Origin: Leifsonia xyli subsp. xyli str. CTCB07
GTDB taxonomy: Bacteria; Actinomycetota; Actinomycetes; Actinomycetales; Microbacteriaceae
Length of the DNA: 64,000 nucleotides
Assembly (NCBI RefSeq): GCF_000007665.1
Contig: NC_006087.1
Location: 248,001 to 312,000, forward strand
Direction: 5' to 3'
Shown piece by piece: positions 7,086 to 16,694 of the stretch. Within the stretch, counting starts at the first letter, position 1. Each line of letters begins with the position of its first letter. The notes beneath the pieces are model-generated. The model searched no databases. It was not told where the DNA came from and worked only from the letters and a program-made list of their open reading frames with translations. Position numbers and translations under genes: made by a program.

Positions 7086-10000
7086 ATGGTTGAGAGCAGG
7101 GACGTGGCCGCGAGCCGATTGGCCGATGAGGCGGTCGAGCTCGTGCGCTCGTGGCTCGCGCAGAGCGCGGGGCGCGGTGGGGAGACGGTCCACGAGGACC
7201 CGGCGGCCGAGCGTCTGGCGGGTGTGCTGCGCGATCCGGACGGCCTGGAATTCGCGGTCGGGTTCGTAGACGGGGTGGCCCGGCCTCAGGACCTCTTCGT
7301 CGCGGGGTACAACCTGCAGCGCGTCGCGAAGAAGATTCCGGCGTTCCTGCCCTGGTACATGCGGTTCGCGATCTGGCTGGGCGGTGTCTTCGGCCCGGTG
7401 CTGCCGTGGGTGGTCATTCCGATCGCGCGCCGCGTGCTTCGGCGGATGGTCGGCCATCTCGTCGTGGACGCGACGCCCGAGAAGCTCGGGCCCGCCATCG
7501 CGCACCTGCGCGCACCCCACGACCCGGCCGGCCATGGCGCGCGCCTGAACCTCAACCTGCTCGGCGAGGCGGTTCTCGGGGAGAGGGAGGCGGCGCGGCG
7601 GCTGAAAGGCACTCGTGCGCTGCTGGCCCGGGACGACGTCGACTATGTCTCGATCAAGGTGTCGTCGATCGCCTCCCAGCTGTCGATGTGGTCATTCGAT
7701 GAGACGGTCGCACGTGTCGTCGAGCGGCTGACGCCGCTCTACCAGCTGGCCGCGTCGTCGCCGACGCCGACGTTCATCAACCTCGATATGGAGGAATATC
7801 GCGATCTCGACCTCACGATGGCGGTGTTCACTGGCGTCCTGAGCAAGCCGGAGTTCCTCCGTTTGGAGGCGGGGATCGTGCTCCAGACTTACCTCCCGGA
7901 CGCGCTCGACGCGCTTCAGCGGCTCACAGAATGGGCGACCGAACGACGGATCGCGGGCGGCGCTCCGATCAAGGTGCGGGTCGTGAAGGGCGCGAACCTG
8001 GCGATGGAGCGGGTGGATGCCGCGATCCACGGCTGGCCGCTGGCCACCTACAGCAGCAAGCAGGCGACCGACGCGAACTACAAGCGTGTGCTGGACTGGG
8101 CGCTGAGGCCGGAGCACACCGATGCTGTGAAGATCGGCGTCGCGGGACACAACCTGTTCGACGTCGCCTTCGCGTGGCTCCTCGCCTCTCGGCGCGGGGT
8201 CGCCGAGCGGATCGACGTCGAGATGCTGCTCGGGATGGCGACGGCTCAGGCGGAGGCCGTGAAGCGGACGGTCGGAGAGCTGCTGCTGTACACGCCGGTG
8301 GTCAATCCGGCCGAGTTCGATGTCGCGATCTCGTACCTCATCCGCCGGCTGGAGGAGAACGCGAGCCCGGAGAACTTCATGTCGGCGGTGTTCGAGCTCG
8401 GGTCGGACCCCGAGCTGTTCGAGCGTGAGCGGCAGCGCTTCCTCGCCTCGGTGGCGGAGTTCGAGGCGGATGCCTTGTCGCATGAAGCAGCACCGCTTCC
8501 GAACCGCACACAGGATCGCACCCGGGAGTGGGAGGAATCGACGGCGGACGCCTTCACACGGCCACCGGCGGACGACCCGGTGGCGGGAGCTGCGGACGAG
8601 GGCCTGACGAGCGTGGTGCTCGGCCTCACCCGCGGGTCGAGCGGCGGCCTGGAGGCTGACGGCGCCGTCGGGGAGCGGACGAGCCGAGATGAGGGGCGCT
8701 CGGGGTTCGAGAACGCCGCTGACACCGATCCCTCGCTCGCAGCCAACCGGGCGTGGGGCCGCCGCATCCTGAGCCGGTCGGGGGCGAGTGAGCTCGGGGC
8801 CGCGGCGATTGCGAGTGCGGCTGTCAGCGAACCGGCGACGCTGGACGGCCTTCTCGAAAGCGTGCGCGCGGCAGGGGCCGCGTGGGGGGCGCGCAGCGGC
8901 AAGGAGCGCGCCGGCCTCCTCGATCGGGCCGGGCACGCGCTGGAAGCCAATCGGGACCGCCTGATCGAAGTGATGGCGGCCGAGACCGGCAAGACCATCG
9001 CGGAGGCCGATCCCGAGGTGAGCGAGGCGGTGGACTTCGCCCACTACTACGCGACCCTCGCGCGTGAGCTCGACAGCATCCAGGGGGCGCGGTTCGTTCC
9101 GTCGCAGCTCACGGTGGTCGTTCCGCCCTGGAACTTCCCGGTCGCCATCCCGGCGGGCGGAGTCCTCGCGGCGCTCGCCGCAGGCAGCGGGGTGATCGTC
9201 AAACCAGCGCCGCAGGCGAAGCGCAGTGGCGCGGTGATGGTCGAGGCGCTGTGGGAGGCGGGCATCCCCCGGGAACTGCTGGTCCTTGTGGACATCGGGG
9301 AAGATGAGCTCGGGCAGCAGCTCGTGGCCGACGCCCGGGTCGATCGGGTCATCCTCACCGGATCGTACGAGACGGCCAAGCTGTTCCGTTCCTGGCGTCC
9401 GGACCTCCCGCTGCTGGCTGAGACGAGCGGGAAGAACGCGATCATCGTCACGCCGAGCGCGGACTACGACCTCGCCGTGTCGGACATCGTGAAGAGCGCC
9501 TTCGGGCACGCCGGGCAGAAGTGCTCGGCCGCGAGCCTCGTCATCCTGGTGGGCTCGGTCGCGAAGTCCGAGCGGTTCCGGAACCAGCTCGTGGATGCGG
9601 CCACCAGCCTGCGGGTCGGCTATCCGCAAGACCCAATGAGTCAGATGGGTCCGCTGATCGAACCCGCGAGCGGCAAACTCCTGCACGCGCTCACCACGCT
9701 CGGTGCGGACGAGGACTGGCTCGTTCAGCCGAAACAGCTGGACGGCAGCGGCAGGCTGTGGTCGCCCGGCATCCGGACCGGCGTCCAGCCGGGGTCGTAC
9801 TTCCACCTCACCGAGTTCTTCGGGCCGGTGCTCGGGATCATGACGGCCAGGACTCTCGAGGAGGCGGTGCGCTATCAGAACGCGATCGAGTACGGGCTCA
9901 CGGCCGGTCTGCACTCGCTCGACTCCGAGGAACTCGCGCAGTGGCTCGACACCGTCGAGGCGGGCAACCTGTACGTCAACCGCGGGATCACCGGGGCGAT

Positions 10001-10733
10001 CGTCCGGCGACAGCCGTTCGGCGGGTGGAAGCGTTCCGCGGTCGGTGCGGGGGCGAAAGCGGGAGGGCCGAACTACCTGATCGGGCTCGGAAGCTGTGAA
10101 CCGGACCTCGGCCAGTCGAGTTCCAGCCTGCACCTGCGCGGCCTGGAACAGCGGGTGACCGACCTGATCGAATCAGGCCAGTCGTCGATGGGCTATCCCG
10201 CGTTCGACCTCGTGCGCCGGTCCGCCCTGAGCGATGCGATCGCGATGGCGACGGAGTATCACCAGGTGAGAGATGTCTCCGGGCTCGGAGCCGAGAGAAA
10301 TCTCTTCCGCTACCTCCCGGTCCCGGTGACGATTCGGCTGTCGGAGGGCGCGTCCCTGCCGGAACTGCTTCGCGTGATGGCGTCCGCGACGGTGGCGCGC
10401 TCACGGTTCTCGGTCAGCACGAGCGTGAAACTGCCGAGGGGGACCGCCCACCTGCTCCGTGAACGCGAGGTGGAGGTCGTTGTCGAGTCCGACGCCCACT
10501 GGCTCTCACGGGTGCGTGCGCAGCGCATTCCGGACCATCGCATCCGGTTGATCGGCGGCGACCCGGCGGAACTGGCTGCGGCGCTCGGCGGCATCCCGGA
10601 TGTCGCGGTCTATTCCGGCTTGGTCACACCCTCGGGGCGAGTCGAGGTGCTGCCGTTCCTGCACGAGCAGGCCATCTCGATAACCAACCACCGGTTCGGG
10701 AATCCGACGCGGTCGACAGAGGAGGCGATCTGA
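7086..10733 (+). CDS. putA: Bifunctional proline dehydrogenase / glutamate-semialdehyde dehydrogenase
   Basis: The protein of about 1215 residues oxidises proline to glutamate in two steps. The N-terminal half (about 80-460) is the FAD proline dehydrogenase barrel, with V-R-V-V-K-G-A-N near residue 300 and the flavin-contact helices around R-R-L-E-E-N. The C-terminal half (about 560-1010) is an aldehyde dehydrogenase, with P-P-W-N-F-P-V-A-I-P, the S-G-K-N segment and the catalytic cysteine in G-H-A-G-Q-K-C-S-A-A-S (near residue 812). A further C-terminal region follows. No ribbon-helix-helix repressor domain is present, as expected outside enterobacteria. I chose ATG 7086; GTG 7080 is possible. 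A divergent LysR gene is the likely regulator. It is intact, one of the longest undamaged genes in the window. Confidence 0.93.
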   Translation: MVESRDVAASRLADEAVELVRSWLAQSAGRGGETVHEDPAAERLAGVLRDPDGLEFAVGFVDGVARPQDLFVAGYNLQRVAKKIPAFLPWYMRFAIWLGGVFGPVLPWVVIPIARRVLRRMVGHLVVDATPEKLGPAIAHLRAPHDPAGHGARLNLNLLGEAVLGEREAARRLKGTRALLARDDVDYVSIKVSSIASQLSMWSFDETVARVVERLTPLYQLAASSPTPTFINLDMEEYRDLDLTMAVFTGVLSKPEFLRLEAGIVLQTYLPDALDALQRLTEWATERRIAGGAPIKVRVVKGANLAMERVDAAIHGWPLATYSSKQATDANYKRVLDWALRPEHTDAVKIGVAGHNLFDVAFAWLLASRRGVAERIDVEMLLGMATAQAEAVKRTVGELLLYTPVVNPAEFDVAISYLIRRLEENASPENFMSAVFELGSDPELFERERQRFLASVAEFEADALSHEAAPLPNRTQDRTREWEESTADAFTRPPADDPVAGAADEGLTSVVLGLTRGSSGGLEADGAVGERTSRDEGRSGFENAADTDPSLAANRAWGRRILSRSGASELGAAAIASAAVSEPATLDGLLESVRAAGAAWGARSGKERAGLLDRAGHALEANRDRLIEVMAAETGKTIAEADPEVSEAVDFAHYYATLARELDSIQGARFVPSQLTVVVPPWNFPVAIPAGGVLAALAAGSGVIVKPAPQAKRSGAVMVEALWEAGIPRELLVLVDIGEDELGQQLVADARVDRVILTGSYETAKLFRSWRPDLPLLAETSGKNAIIVTPSADYDLAVSDIVKSAFGHAGQKCSAASLVILVGSVAKSERFRNQLVDAATSLRVGYPQDPMSQMGPLIEPASGKLLHALTTLGADEDWLVQPKQLDGSGRLWSPGIRTGVQPGSYFHLTEFFGPVLGIMTARTLEEAVRYQNAIEYGLTAGLHSLDSEELAQWLDTVEAGNLYVNRGITGAIVRRQPFGGWKRSAVGAGAKAGGPNYLIGLGSCEPDLGQSSSSLHLRGLEQRVTDLIESGQSSMGYPAFDLVRRSALSDAIAMATEYHQVRDVSGLGAERNLFRYLPVPVTIRLSEGASLPELLRVMASATVARSRFSVSTSVKLPRGTAHLLREREVEVVVESDAHWLSRVRAQRIPDHRIRLIGGDPAELAAALGGIPDVAVYSGLVTPSGRVEVLPFLHEQAISITNHRFGNPTRSTEEAI

Positions 10734-10745
10734 CCGGCGGGGACC

Positions 10746-12179
10746 CTATTCCGTCACCAGCGGCAGCCGCACGACGACCACCAGGCCCCCGTCATCCGCG
10801 TTCGTGAGGCGCACCGAGCCTTCGGCCGCGCCGGCGAGGGCGGAGACGATGGCGAGCCCGAGTCCACCGCCCGTCCCGGACTGGGAGGTGCGGGCGTCGT
10901 CGGCGCGGGTGAAGCGGTCGAGGGCGACCGGAATGAACTCCTCGGGCATGCCGGGGCCCGTGTCGCGGACGGTGAGGAGGGCGAAATCCTCGGCCACGGT
11001 GAGGTCGGCGGTGACGATGGCCTCACCGTGGCGGCGGTCGGCAGGCATGGCGCGGATGGCGGTGATGGCGTTGCCGAGCAGATTGTCGAGGATGCGGCCG
11101 AAGTCCGTGGGGGAGAGGGCGATGCGGGCCGAAGGGCCGGGTCGGCGCTGGGGGTCGTAGGAGAAGTCCACGGAGATGTCGCCGGAGTCCTCGTCGCTGC
11201 TGACGAGGAGGCGTGCGCGGTCGATCGCATCGGTCAGCTCGTCCACGAGGGTGCGCCAGCCGATGCGGCCGTCTGCCGGGCCCGCTTCGATGCGAGAAAG
11301 CTCCAGCAGGTTGTTGGCGAGCTGGCCGAGACGGATCGTGGTGGCGTGGGAGGAGCGGATGTCTGCCAACAGAGCGTCCGGGTCGCCGGCATTCAGCTCC
11401 GCGAGTTCCAGACGTCCGCGGAGGACGGCCAGGGGGGTTCGGAGTTCGTGGCTGGCATCGGAGACCATCTGGCGCTCGCGTTCGGCAGAGGCGCGCAGCC
11501 GGCGGATGAGATCGTTTAGCGTCGTGGCGAGCTCAGAGAGCTCGTCGCGTGCGGGGCCGACGCTGAGGAGGCCGGCCGACTCGTCCCGGCCCGCGCGTTC
11601 GGAGCCGGCGATGCGCTCGGCCTGTTCGCGCATCCTGCTCACCGGCCGGAGCGCAGTGCGGGTGAGCAGACAGGAGGCGGCCCCGAAGCTGAGGACCACG
11701 ATGCCCGCGCCGACGAGCAGCGCCAGGGTGAGGCGGTCCAGGATGAGGGCTGTCGTCTCGTCGTTGCGCGCGGCGATGATGTGCATCGCCCCGGCCGTTG
11801 TCTGGACGCTCCGGACGAGGACGAGGTATTGGTCGTCTCTGATCTGCACCGTGGTCGGGTCGTCTCCGAGACCCAGCAACTGCGGGACGCGGGCCGCCAT
11901 TGCGGAGGGGAGCGTCGTCTCGAGCAACTGGCCGTCGGCGCCGACCACCGCGAGCTCCTGGCCGCCGCCGGGCAGGTCGAACGGTCCGTCGGGATTCTTC
12001 TGCACGGACGCCTCGGGCCCGCTGATGTCGTTGGTGAGAAGGGTGACGGTCGCGTTGTGCAGGATGGAGGAGACGCCCACCCGGATCACGAGGACCGCCG
12101 CCAGGCCGAACAGGGCGGAGACGATGAGGCTGCCGATCGTGATCCGGGAGGTGATCGACAGCCTCCGCAGCCAGGTCAT
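10746..12179 (-). CDS. Two-component sensor histidine kinase
   Basis: This 477-residue membrane kinase has a first transmembrane helix near residues 13-37, an extracytoplasmic sensor region, a second helix near 155-180, a HAMP linker (L-R-P-V-S-R-M-R), the dimerisation/phosphoacceptor H-box S-D-A-S-H-E-L-R-T-P-L (His near 244) and the ATPase boxes N (N-L-L-G-N-A), G1 (D-T-G-P-G-M-P) and G2 (G-G-G-L-G-L-A-I-V). Its ATG at 12179 overlaps the TGA of the response regulator gene (ATGA), so both are translated together. Stimulus unknown. It ends 12 bp from the convergent putA stop codon. Intact. Confidence 0.92.
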   Translation of the reverse strand: MTWLRRLSITSRITIGSLIVSALFGLAAVLVIRVGVSSILHNATVTLLTNDISGPEASVQKNPDGPFDLPGGGQELAVVGADGQLLETTLPSAMAARVPQLLGLGDDPTTVQIRDDQYLVLVRSVQTTAGAMHIIAARNDETTALILDRLTLALLVGAGIVVLSFGAASCLLTRTALRPVSRMREQAERIAGSERAGRDESAGLLSVGPARDELSELATTLNDLIRRLRASAERERQMVSDASHELRTPLAVLRGRLELAELNAGDPDALLADIRSSHATTIRLGQLANNLLELSRIEAGPADGRIGWRTLVDELTDAIDRARLLVSSDEDSGDISVDFSYDPQRRPGPSARIALSPTDFGRILDNLLGNAITAIRAMPADRRHGEAIVTADLTVAEDFALLTVRDTGPGMPEEFIPVALDRFTRADDARTSQSGTGGGLGLAIVSALAGAAEGSVRLTNADDGGLVVVVRLPLVTE

Positions 12180-12898
12180 GGTGCCGCGGCCTCCGCGGCC
12201 CCGCCAGACGGTTTCGGTTCCAGCGCGTTCTTCGCGTCCAGGCGATAGCCGCGTCCCCGCTCTGTGACGATCGACAGGCCCGCGCCTGCGACATCCAGCT
12301 TCTTCCGCAGGTATGAGACGTACTGGTCGATGACGTTGGTGCCGATGTTCTCGGTGGTGCCCCACACCGACTCCAGGATGTCCGCGCGGGAGAGTGTCTT
12401 GTCCGGGTTGGTCGCGAAGAGGCGCAGCAAGGTGAACTCGCGGCGGCTGAGCGGCATCTCGTGGCCGGAGACGAGCGTCTGGTGCTCGTGGGAGTCGATC
12501 GTGAGACGGCCGACGATGATCTGGGGCCTCATCCCGGTGGGCTCCCGGCGCAGCAGCGCGCGGACTCGGGCAGCGAGTTCGGCGAACGCGAAGGGTTTGG
12601 TGAGGTAGTCGTCCGCTCCCGAGTCCAGGCCGTGAACACGGTCTTCGATCGCGTCTCGGGCGGTGAGCAGAAGGATGGGCATGGCTGTGCCGGAATCGCG
12701 GATGTGCCGGCACAGCTCGAACCCGCTCATACCGGGGAGCATTACGTCGATGGCGGCGGCCGAGTAGGTGTCGTCGCGCAGCGCGATGAGCGCGTCCACG
12801 CCGTTGGTCATCAGCGTGACATCGTAGCCTTCGGCGGCGAGACCGCGCTGAACGAGGCCCCTCATGTCCGGATCGTCTTCCACAACCAGCAGCTTCAT
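12176..12898 (-). CDS. OmpR/PhoB-family response regulator
   Basis: This 240-residue protein has a receiver domain (V-V-E-D-D-P-D-M; phospho-acceptor Asp in A-I-D-V-M-L-P-G-M-S-G; Thr/Ser and Lys in L-L-L-T-A-R-D and Y-L-T-K-P-F) and a C-terminal winged-helix DNA-binding domain (L-S-R-R-E-F-T-L-L-R-L-F, then V-I-D-Q-Y-V-S-Y-L-R-K-K). The start ATG 12898 was chosen because the receiver begins immediately there; frame-open sequence upstream belongs to the SRPBCC remnant. It forms a pair with the overlapping histidine kinase gene. Target genes are unknown. Confidence 0.92.
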   Translation of the reverse strand: MKLLVVEDDPDMRGLVQRGLAAEGYDVTLMTNGVDALIALRDDTYSAAAIDVMLPGMSGFELCRHIRDSGTAMPILLLTARDAIEDRVHGLDSGADDYLTKPFAFAELAARVRALLRREPTGMRPQIIVGRLTIDSHEHQTLVSGHEMPLSRREFTLLRLFATNPDKTLSRADILESVWGTTENIGTNVIDQYVSYLRKKLDVAGAGLSIVTERGRGYRLDAKNALEPKPSGGAAEAAAP

Positions 12899-12988
12899 GC
12901 GCCCATCGTGCCACTGTTCGCCGTGCCGGCGCTCGGTTCTCGCGTTCCGGTGCTGGGTGTCGGCTGAACGTTCTCGCAGAACGAGTGT

Positions 12989-13350
12989 CAGGCTTCCTCG
13001 ACGACCGACTTCAGGGAGCCGAGTGTCATCGCCCAGTTGTCGTTTATCCTCGGCCTCGGCGTCGTCGGCGCAGCCGTCTTGGGCGATGGTCAGGAGCGTC
13101 CCGTCGCCGTCGTCGGCGAGGAGGTAGGACATGGTCGGGTAGCTCTCGGGTGCGTCCGGCTTGCCGTTGAGCGGGCTGTAGTAGCTCGTGACCAGGCGGT
13201 GGCCGTGTACGGACTCCAGGATGGTGCCCCTGTCCTCATAGGGTTTGCCGTCCCACTCCCCGCGGTAGACGGTCGGGCTGCCGACGGCCCAGTTCGTCTC
13301 CACTCGCGTCCCGAACATGTACGCGGCGATCGTGTCGGGGCCGGTCAGGC
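12989..13350 (-). pseudogene. SRPBCC (AHSA1-like) protein, decayed
   Basis: From about 13350 to 13050 the minus strand reads a typical SRPBCC core: T-I-A-A-Y-M-F-G-T-R-V-E-T-N-W, G-S-P-T-V-Y-R-G-E-W-D-G-K and Y-E-D-R-G-T-I-L-E. Near 13040 the frame shifts and the family's usual end, N-W-A-M-T-L-G-S-L-K-S-V-V-E, continues in another frame to a TGA at 12989. The N-terminal end is also damaged: E-E-L-R-T-A can be read only out of frame near 13360, and no start codon fits. It is unrelated in detail to the SRPBCC remnant at 3772. Confidence 0.72.
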
Positions 13351-13435
13351 CGTCCGCAGCTCTTCGCGGAGAACGCCACGGTCGCGCGCGGCTTCAGTGA
13401 TTCACGTCGGGTGCCCGGTGTGGGAGTATTGCGGC

Positions 13436-14929
13436 ATGGGTAATACCAGTAATATCAGCAATAGTGACAGTTCTCTGGCGAAGACCCGGGAGCCCCTCGG
13501 CCACGGGTTCTTCGGGCAGCCTCGGGCGCTTGCCAACGTCTTCGGGGTGGAACTGTGGGAGCGGTTCTCGTTCTACGGGATGCAGGGCATCCTGCTCATC
13601 TACCTCTACTACTCGGTCGAGCTCGGCGGGCTCGGAGTCGACCAGCGGACGGCGGCGGGCGTGGTGGGGTCCTACGGTGGGGTCGTCTACCTCTCGACCA
13701 TCCTGGGGGCGTGGCTCGCGGACCGGGTGTTCGGTTCGGAGCGGGTGCTGTTCTGGAGCGCCGTCGTCATCATGGCCGGGCACCTCGCGCTCGCGGTGCT
13801 GCCGGGCGTCGCAGGCGTGATCGCCGGTCTGGTGTTCGTCTCGATCGGAAGCGGCGGCCTGAAGGCGAACGCGACGCGGATCGTCGGGTCCCTCTACGAC
13901 GAGGGCGATTCGCGGCGCGACGCGGGCTTCTCGATCTTCTACCTCGGCATCAACCTGGGCGCTCTGCTCGGGCCGCTGCTGACCGGGCTGTTGCAGTCGA
14001 AGCTTGGGTTCCACTGGGGCTTCGGCCTGGCGGCGGTCGGTATGGCGATCGGGCTCGTCCAGTACTCGCTCGGCCGGAAGCGGCTTCCGGACCGGGTGCG
14101 CGAAGTGCCGAACCCGCTGCCCGCGAAGCTCTACCCTCTCGTGGCCGGGGTCGGCGTCGCGGGTGCGATCCTCATCCTGGCGCTGGTGCTGACCGGGGTC
14201 ATCACCGCAGAGAACCTCGCGCTGTGCGTGATCGGCGTTGTGATCGTCGCCGCGATCGCGTACTGCGCCGTGATCCTGGGCTCGAGGGCGCTGAGCGGCG
14301 AGGAGCGCAGCCGGATCGTGGCCTTAATCCCGCTCTTCGTCACGAACGCGGCGTTCTGGTCGCTGTACCAGCAGCAGTTCACCGTGGTGACGTTCTACTC
14401 GGACGAGCGGCTGGACCGTAACCTCTTCGGCTGGGTCTTCCCGGTCTCCTGGGTGCAGTCGATCAACCCGATCTTCGTCGTCGTCCTGTCCGGGGTGTTC
14501 GCGGCGATCTGGACGAAGTGGGGGGCCAAACAGCCGTCGACGCCGATCAAGTTCGCGGCCGGGACGGTGGTCATGGGCCTCGCGTTCTGGCTGTTCATCA
14601 TCTGGGCCGGCGGTGGGGAGAACAGCACGCCGCTGCTCGCGCTGGTCGGCATCCTGCTTGTGTTCACGGTCGCGGAGCTGCTGATCTCGCCGGTCGGGCT
14701 CTCGGCCGCGACGAAGCTCGCGCCGCGTTCGTTCCAGGCGCAGATGGTGGCGCTGTACTTCCTCTCCGTGTCGCTCGGAACCGCCATGGCGGGGCAGCTG
14801 GCGGAGCTGTACAAGGAGCTGCCGGAGGGGATCTACTTCGGCATCCTCGGCGGTGCCGCCATCGTGGTCGGAATCGCGCTCGCGGTGCTGAGCCCGTGGG
14901 TGCTGCGGATGATGAGCGGGGTCCGCTGA
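13436..14929 (+). CDS. POT/PTR family proton-dependent oligopeptide transporter
   Basis: The 497-residue protein has the length and about 14 hydrophobic segments of the proton-coupled oligopeptide (POT/PTR2) branch of the major facilitator superfamily. The diagnostic N-terminal E-L-W-E-R-F-S-F-Y-G-M (the ExxERFxYY-type motif, residues about 33-43) and F-Y-L-G-I-N-L-G-A-L-L-G-P are present. It imports di- and tripeptides using the proton gradient. ATG 13436 was chosen because the family motif lies at its usual distance from it; open frame further upstream overlaps the SRPBCC remnant. It stands alone, divergent from that remnant. Intact. Confidence 0.9.
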   Translation: MGNTSNISNSDSSLAKTREPLGHGFFGQPRALANVFGVELWERFSFYGMQGILLIYLYYSVELGGLGVDQRTAAGVVGSYGGVVYLSTILGAWLADRVFGSERVLFWSAVVIMAGHLALAVLPGVAGVIAGLVFVSIGSGGLKANATRIVGSLYDEGDSRRDAGFSIFYLGINLGALLGPLLTGLLQSKLGFHWGFGLAAVGMAIGLVQYSLGRKRLPDRVREVPNPLPAKLYPLVAGVGVAGAILILALVLTGVITAENLALCVIGVVIVAAIAYCAVILGSRALSGEERSRIVALIPLFVTNAAFWSLYQQQFTVVTFYSDERLDRNLFGWVFPVSWVQSINPIFVVVLSGVFAAIWTKWGAKQPSTPIKFAAGTVVMGLAFWLFIIWAGGGENSTPLLALVGILLVFTVAELLISPVGLSAATKLAPRSFQAQMVALYFLSVSLGTAMAGQLAELYKELPEGIYFGILGGAAIVVGIALAVLSPWVLRMMSGVR

Positions 14930-15343
14930 CCTGCCGGGCAGCGGCCCTTCCCTATCGGTTTGGGCCCGGTGGGCCAGGGTGGGCCGACCGCAACGAGGCA
15001 AGAACTGATCGTCGATTCGGTGCGCACTTTTGCCAGGGCGGCGACAGGACGGGGGCCGGCGGGCGACACCATTCCCCGGTGTCGTTCCGGTGCGGGCGGC
15101 CGGGCCGGGATCGCTGCCGCTGAGGAGGCGAGTCGGGCGGCAGAGACGTCCCTGTGGCAGCGGCAAGCGGGCGCAGCCGCACCGGGCGCTCATCACCTAC
15201 TGAATGCGTTTCTTTTCGAGCGCCCGTAAATGCATGCATGACGGTGGAACAAACTTGCAAAATCGACACCCCTTATGAAGGATAGTTTCATCAGCGGACG
15301 CATTCTGCGATCACTATTTCCGTTTCAAGGAGGAGACAGCACC
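14930..15343. other. Intergenic region upstream of the amino-sugar cluster
   Basis: No gene is supported here. It contains GGGCGCTC (15184-15191) matched by GAGCGCCC (15218-15225), a possible weak terminator for the transporter gene. Just before the next gene lies the imperfect dyad TGAAGGATAGTTTCA (15276-15290), which resembles the TGAAA/TTTCA half-sites used by some RpiR-type regulators and could be the cluster's operator. A ribosome binding site AAGGAGGAG precedes ATG 15344. Confidence 0.4.
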
Positions 15344-16629
15344 ATGAAGAAGCGCTATCTCTCCATCGCCGCACTCACCGTCGCCGTGTTCGGGCTCACC
15401 GCCTGCTCCAGCGACAGCGGCGATGGGGCCCGATCGACGCGAAGGGCCAGAAGCTCACCGTGTGGATCATGCAGGGGACCAACCCTGAATCGACCTCTTT
15501 CTTCAAGGAGGTCGGCGACGAGTTCAAGAAGGAGACCGGCGCTACGCTCGATGTGCAGTTCGTCCAGTGGGCCGATGCGCACGACCGCTTCGTCACCTCC
15601 ATCGCCGGTGGCACCACCCCGGACGTTGCCGAGACCGGAACAACCTGGACGGCCGAGTTGGCCGACGTCGGCGCCCTCGCCCCGATCGGCGACTACGTGA
15701 AGAAGGCCGACCTCGAGAAGGACCTCGTGAAGGGTCTTGAGGAGGCCGGCACCTATGACGGCGACCTCTACGGCATGCCGTGGTACGCGGGCGTGCGCTC
15801 GCTGGTCTATCGCGCGGATGTCTTCCAGGAGCTCGGCATCGAGGTCCCGAAGACCTGGGACGAGATCGTCGCGGCCGCCGAGAAGATCAAGGCCGCGAAG
15901 CCCGACATGATGCCGTTCGTCGTGCCGGGCAACGCCGAGTTCGGCGTGTGCCCGTGGGTGTGGGGAGCGGGCGGCCAGGTCGCGACCGAGAAGGACGGCA
16001 AGTGGACGTCGCAGCTCGACTCCGCCAAGTCGCGCGAGGGCATCCAGTTCTACACCGACCTCCAGACCAAGTACGGCTTCTCCAGCGCCGGGGCGACCAC
16101 CTGGAAGGAGACCGACGTCATCGACAACTTCAACAAGGGCAAGGTCGCCATGTCGCTGCAGGGCTCCTGGACGCCTGCGACCGTGGCGAAGAATGCGCCC
16201 GACCTGGTGGACAAGATCGGTGCGACGCCCATCCCCGGCAAGAGCAGCGGGATCAGCCCGTCCGTGCTCGGCGGCTCCCACCTCTCGATGTTCGAGACGG
16301 CCAAGAACAAGGACCTCGCCTGGAAGTTCATCGAGATGATGACCACGGGCACGTTCGAGAAGAAGTGGACCGAGCAGATCGGCTACTTCGCCGGCCTCAA
16401 CTCGCTGGTTAAGGACACCATGAAGTTGGACGACCCGATGGTGAAGCCCTTCGCGACCCAGATGGTCGACGGTGGCGCCTCGCTGCCGGTCACGCCGAAT
16501 TTCGGGAAGGTCCAGGCCAAGCAGACCACCAACACGATGATCCCAGCGATCCTCTCCGGGCAGAAGACGGTCGAGCAGGCCACGTCGGACGCCGCCAAGG
16601 AGATGACCGACCTGCTGAACAGCAAGTAG
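15344..16629 (+). pseudogene. Sugar ABC transporter substrate-binding lipoprotein, frameshifted
   Basis: From ATG 15344 (strong AAGGAGGAG upstream) the frame encodes a lipoprotein signal peptide ending in the lipobox L-T-A-C (cysteine near residue 23). Near 15425-15440 the sense moves to another frame, which continues with I-D-A-K-G-Q-K-L-T-V-W-I-M-Q-G-T-N-P, a typical family-1 solute-binding protein fold running to the TAG at 16627. One indel is enough to explain the break. The protein would capture a sugar outside the membrane for the two permeases that follow. Context (NagZ, AnmK, GH20, RpiR) suggests a peptidoglycan amino sugar as substrate. A sequencing error is possible but many neighbours are also broken. 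Confidence 0.85.
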
Positions 16630-16653
16630 GACGATGACCGTCGACGTTCGTCC

Positions 16654-16694
16654 CGACACACCGGCCGTGCGCACAGCGCGCGGCCGGTGTGTCG
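16654..16694 (+). terminator. Long perfect hairpin after the binding-protein gene
   Basis: CGACACACCGGCCG (16654-16667) is perfectly complementary to CGGCCGGTGTGTCG (16681-16694), and the loop itself can pair further (GCGC/GCGC). It lies 25 bases after the substrate-binding protein stop. Such structures between binding-protein and permease genes act as partial terminators or mRNA stabilisers, so that more binding protein than permease is made. Confidence 0.7.

Noticed and set aside
7692-10133. Long open frame on the minus strand opposite putA
   Set aside because: Antisense shadow of putA; low-complexity Arg/Glu/Pro composition and no domain.
15230-15239. ATGCATGCAT palindrome upstream of the amino-sugar cluster
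   Set aside because: Short alternating sequence that occurs easily by chance; no second copy near other candidate target genes was seen.
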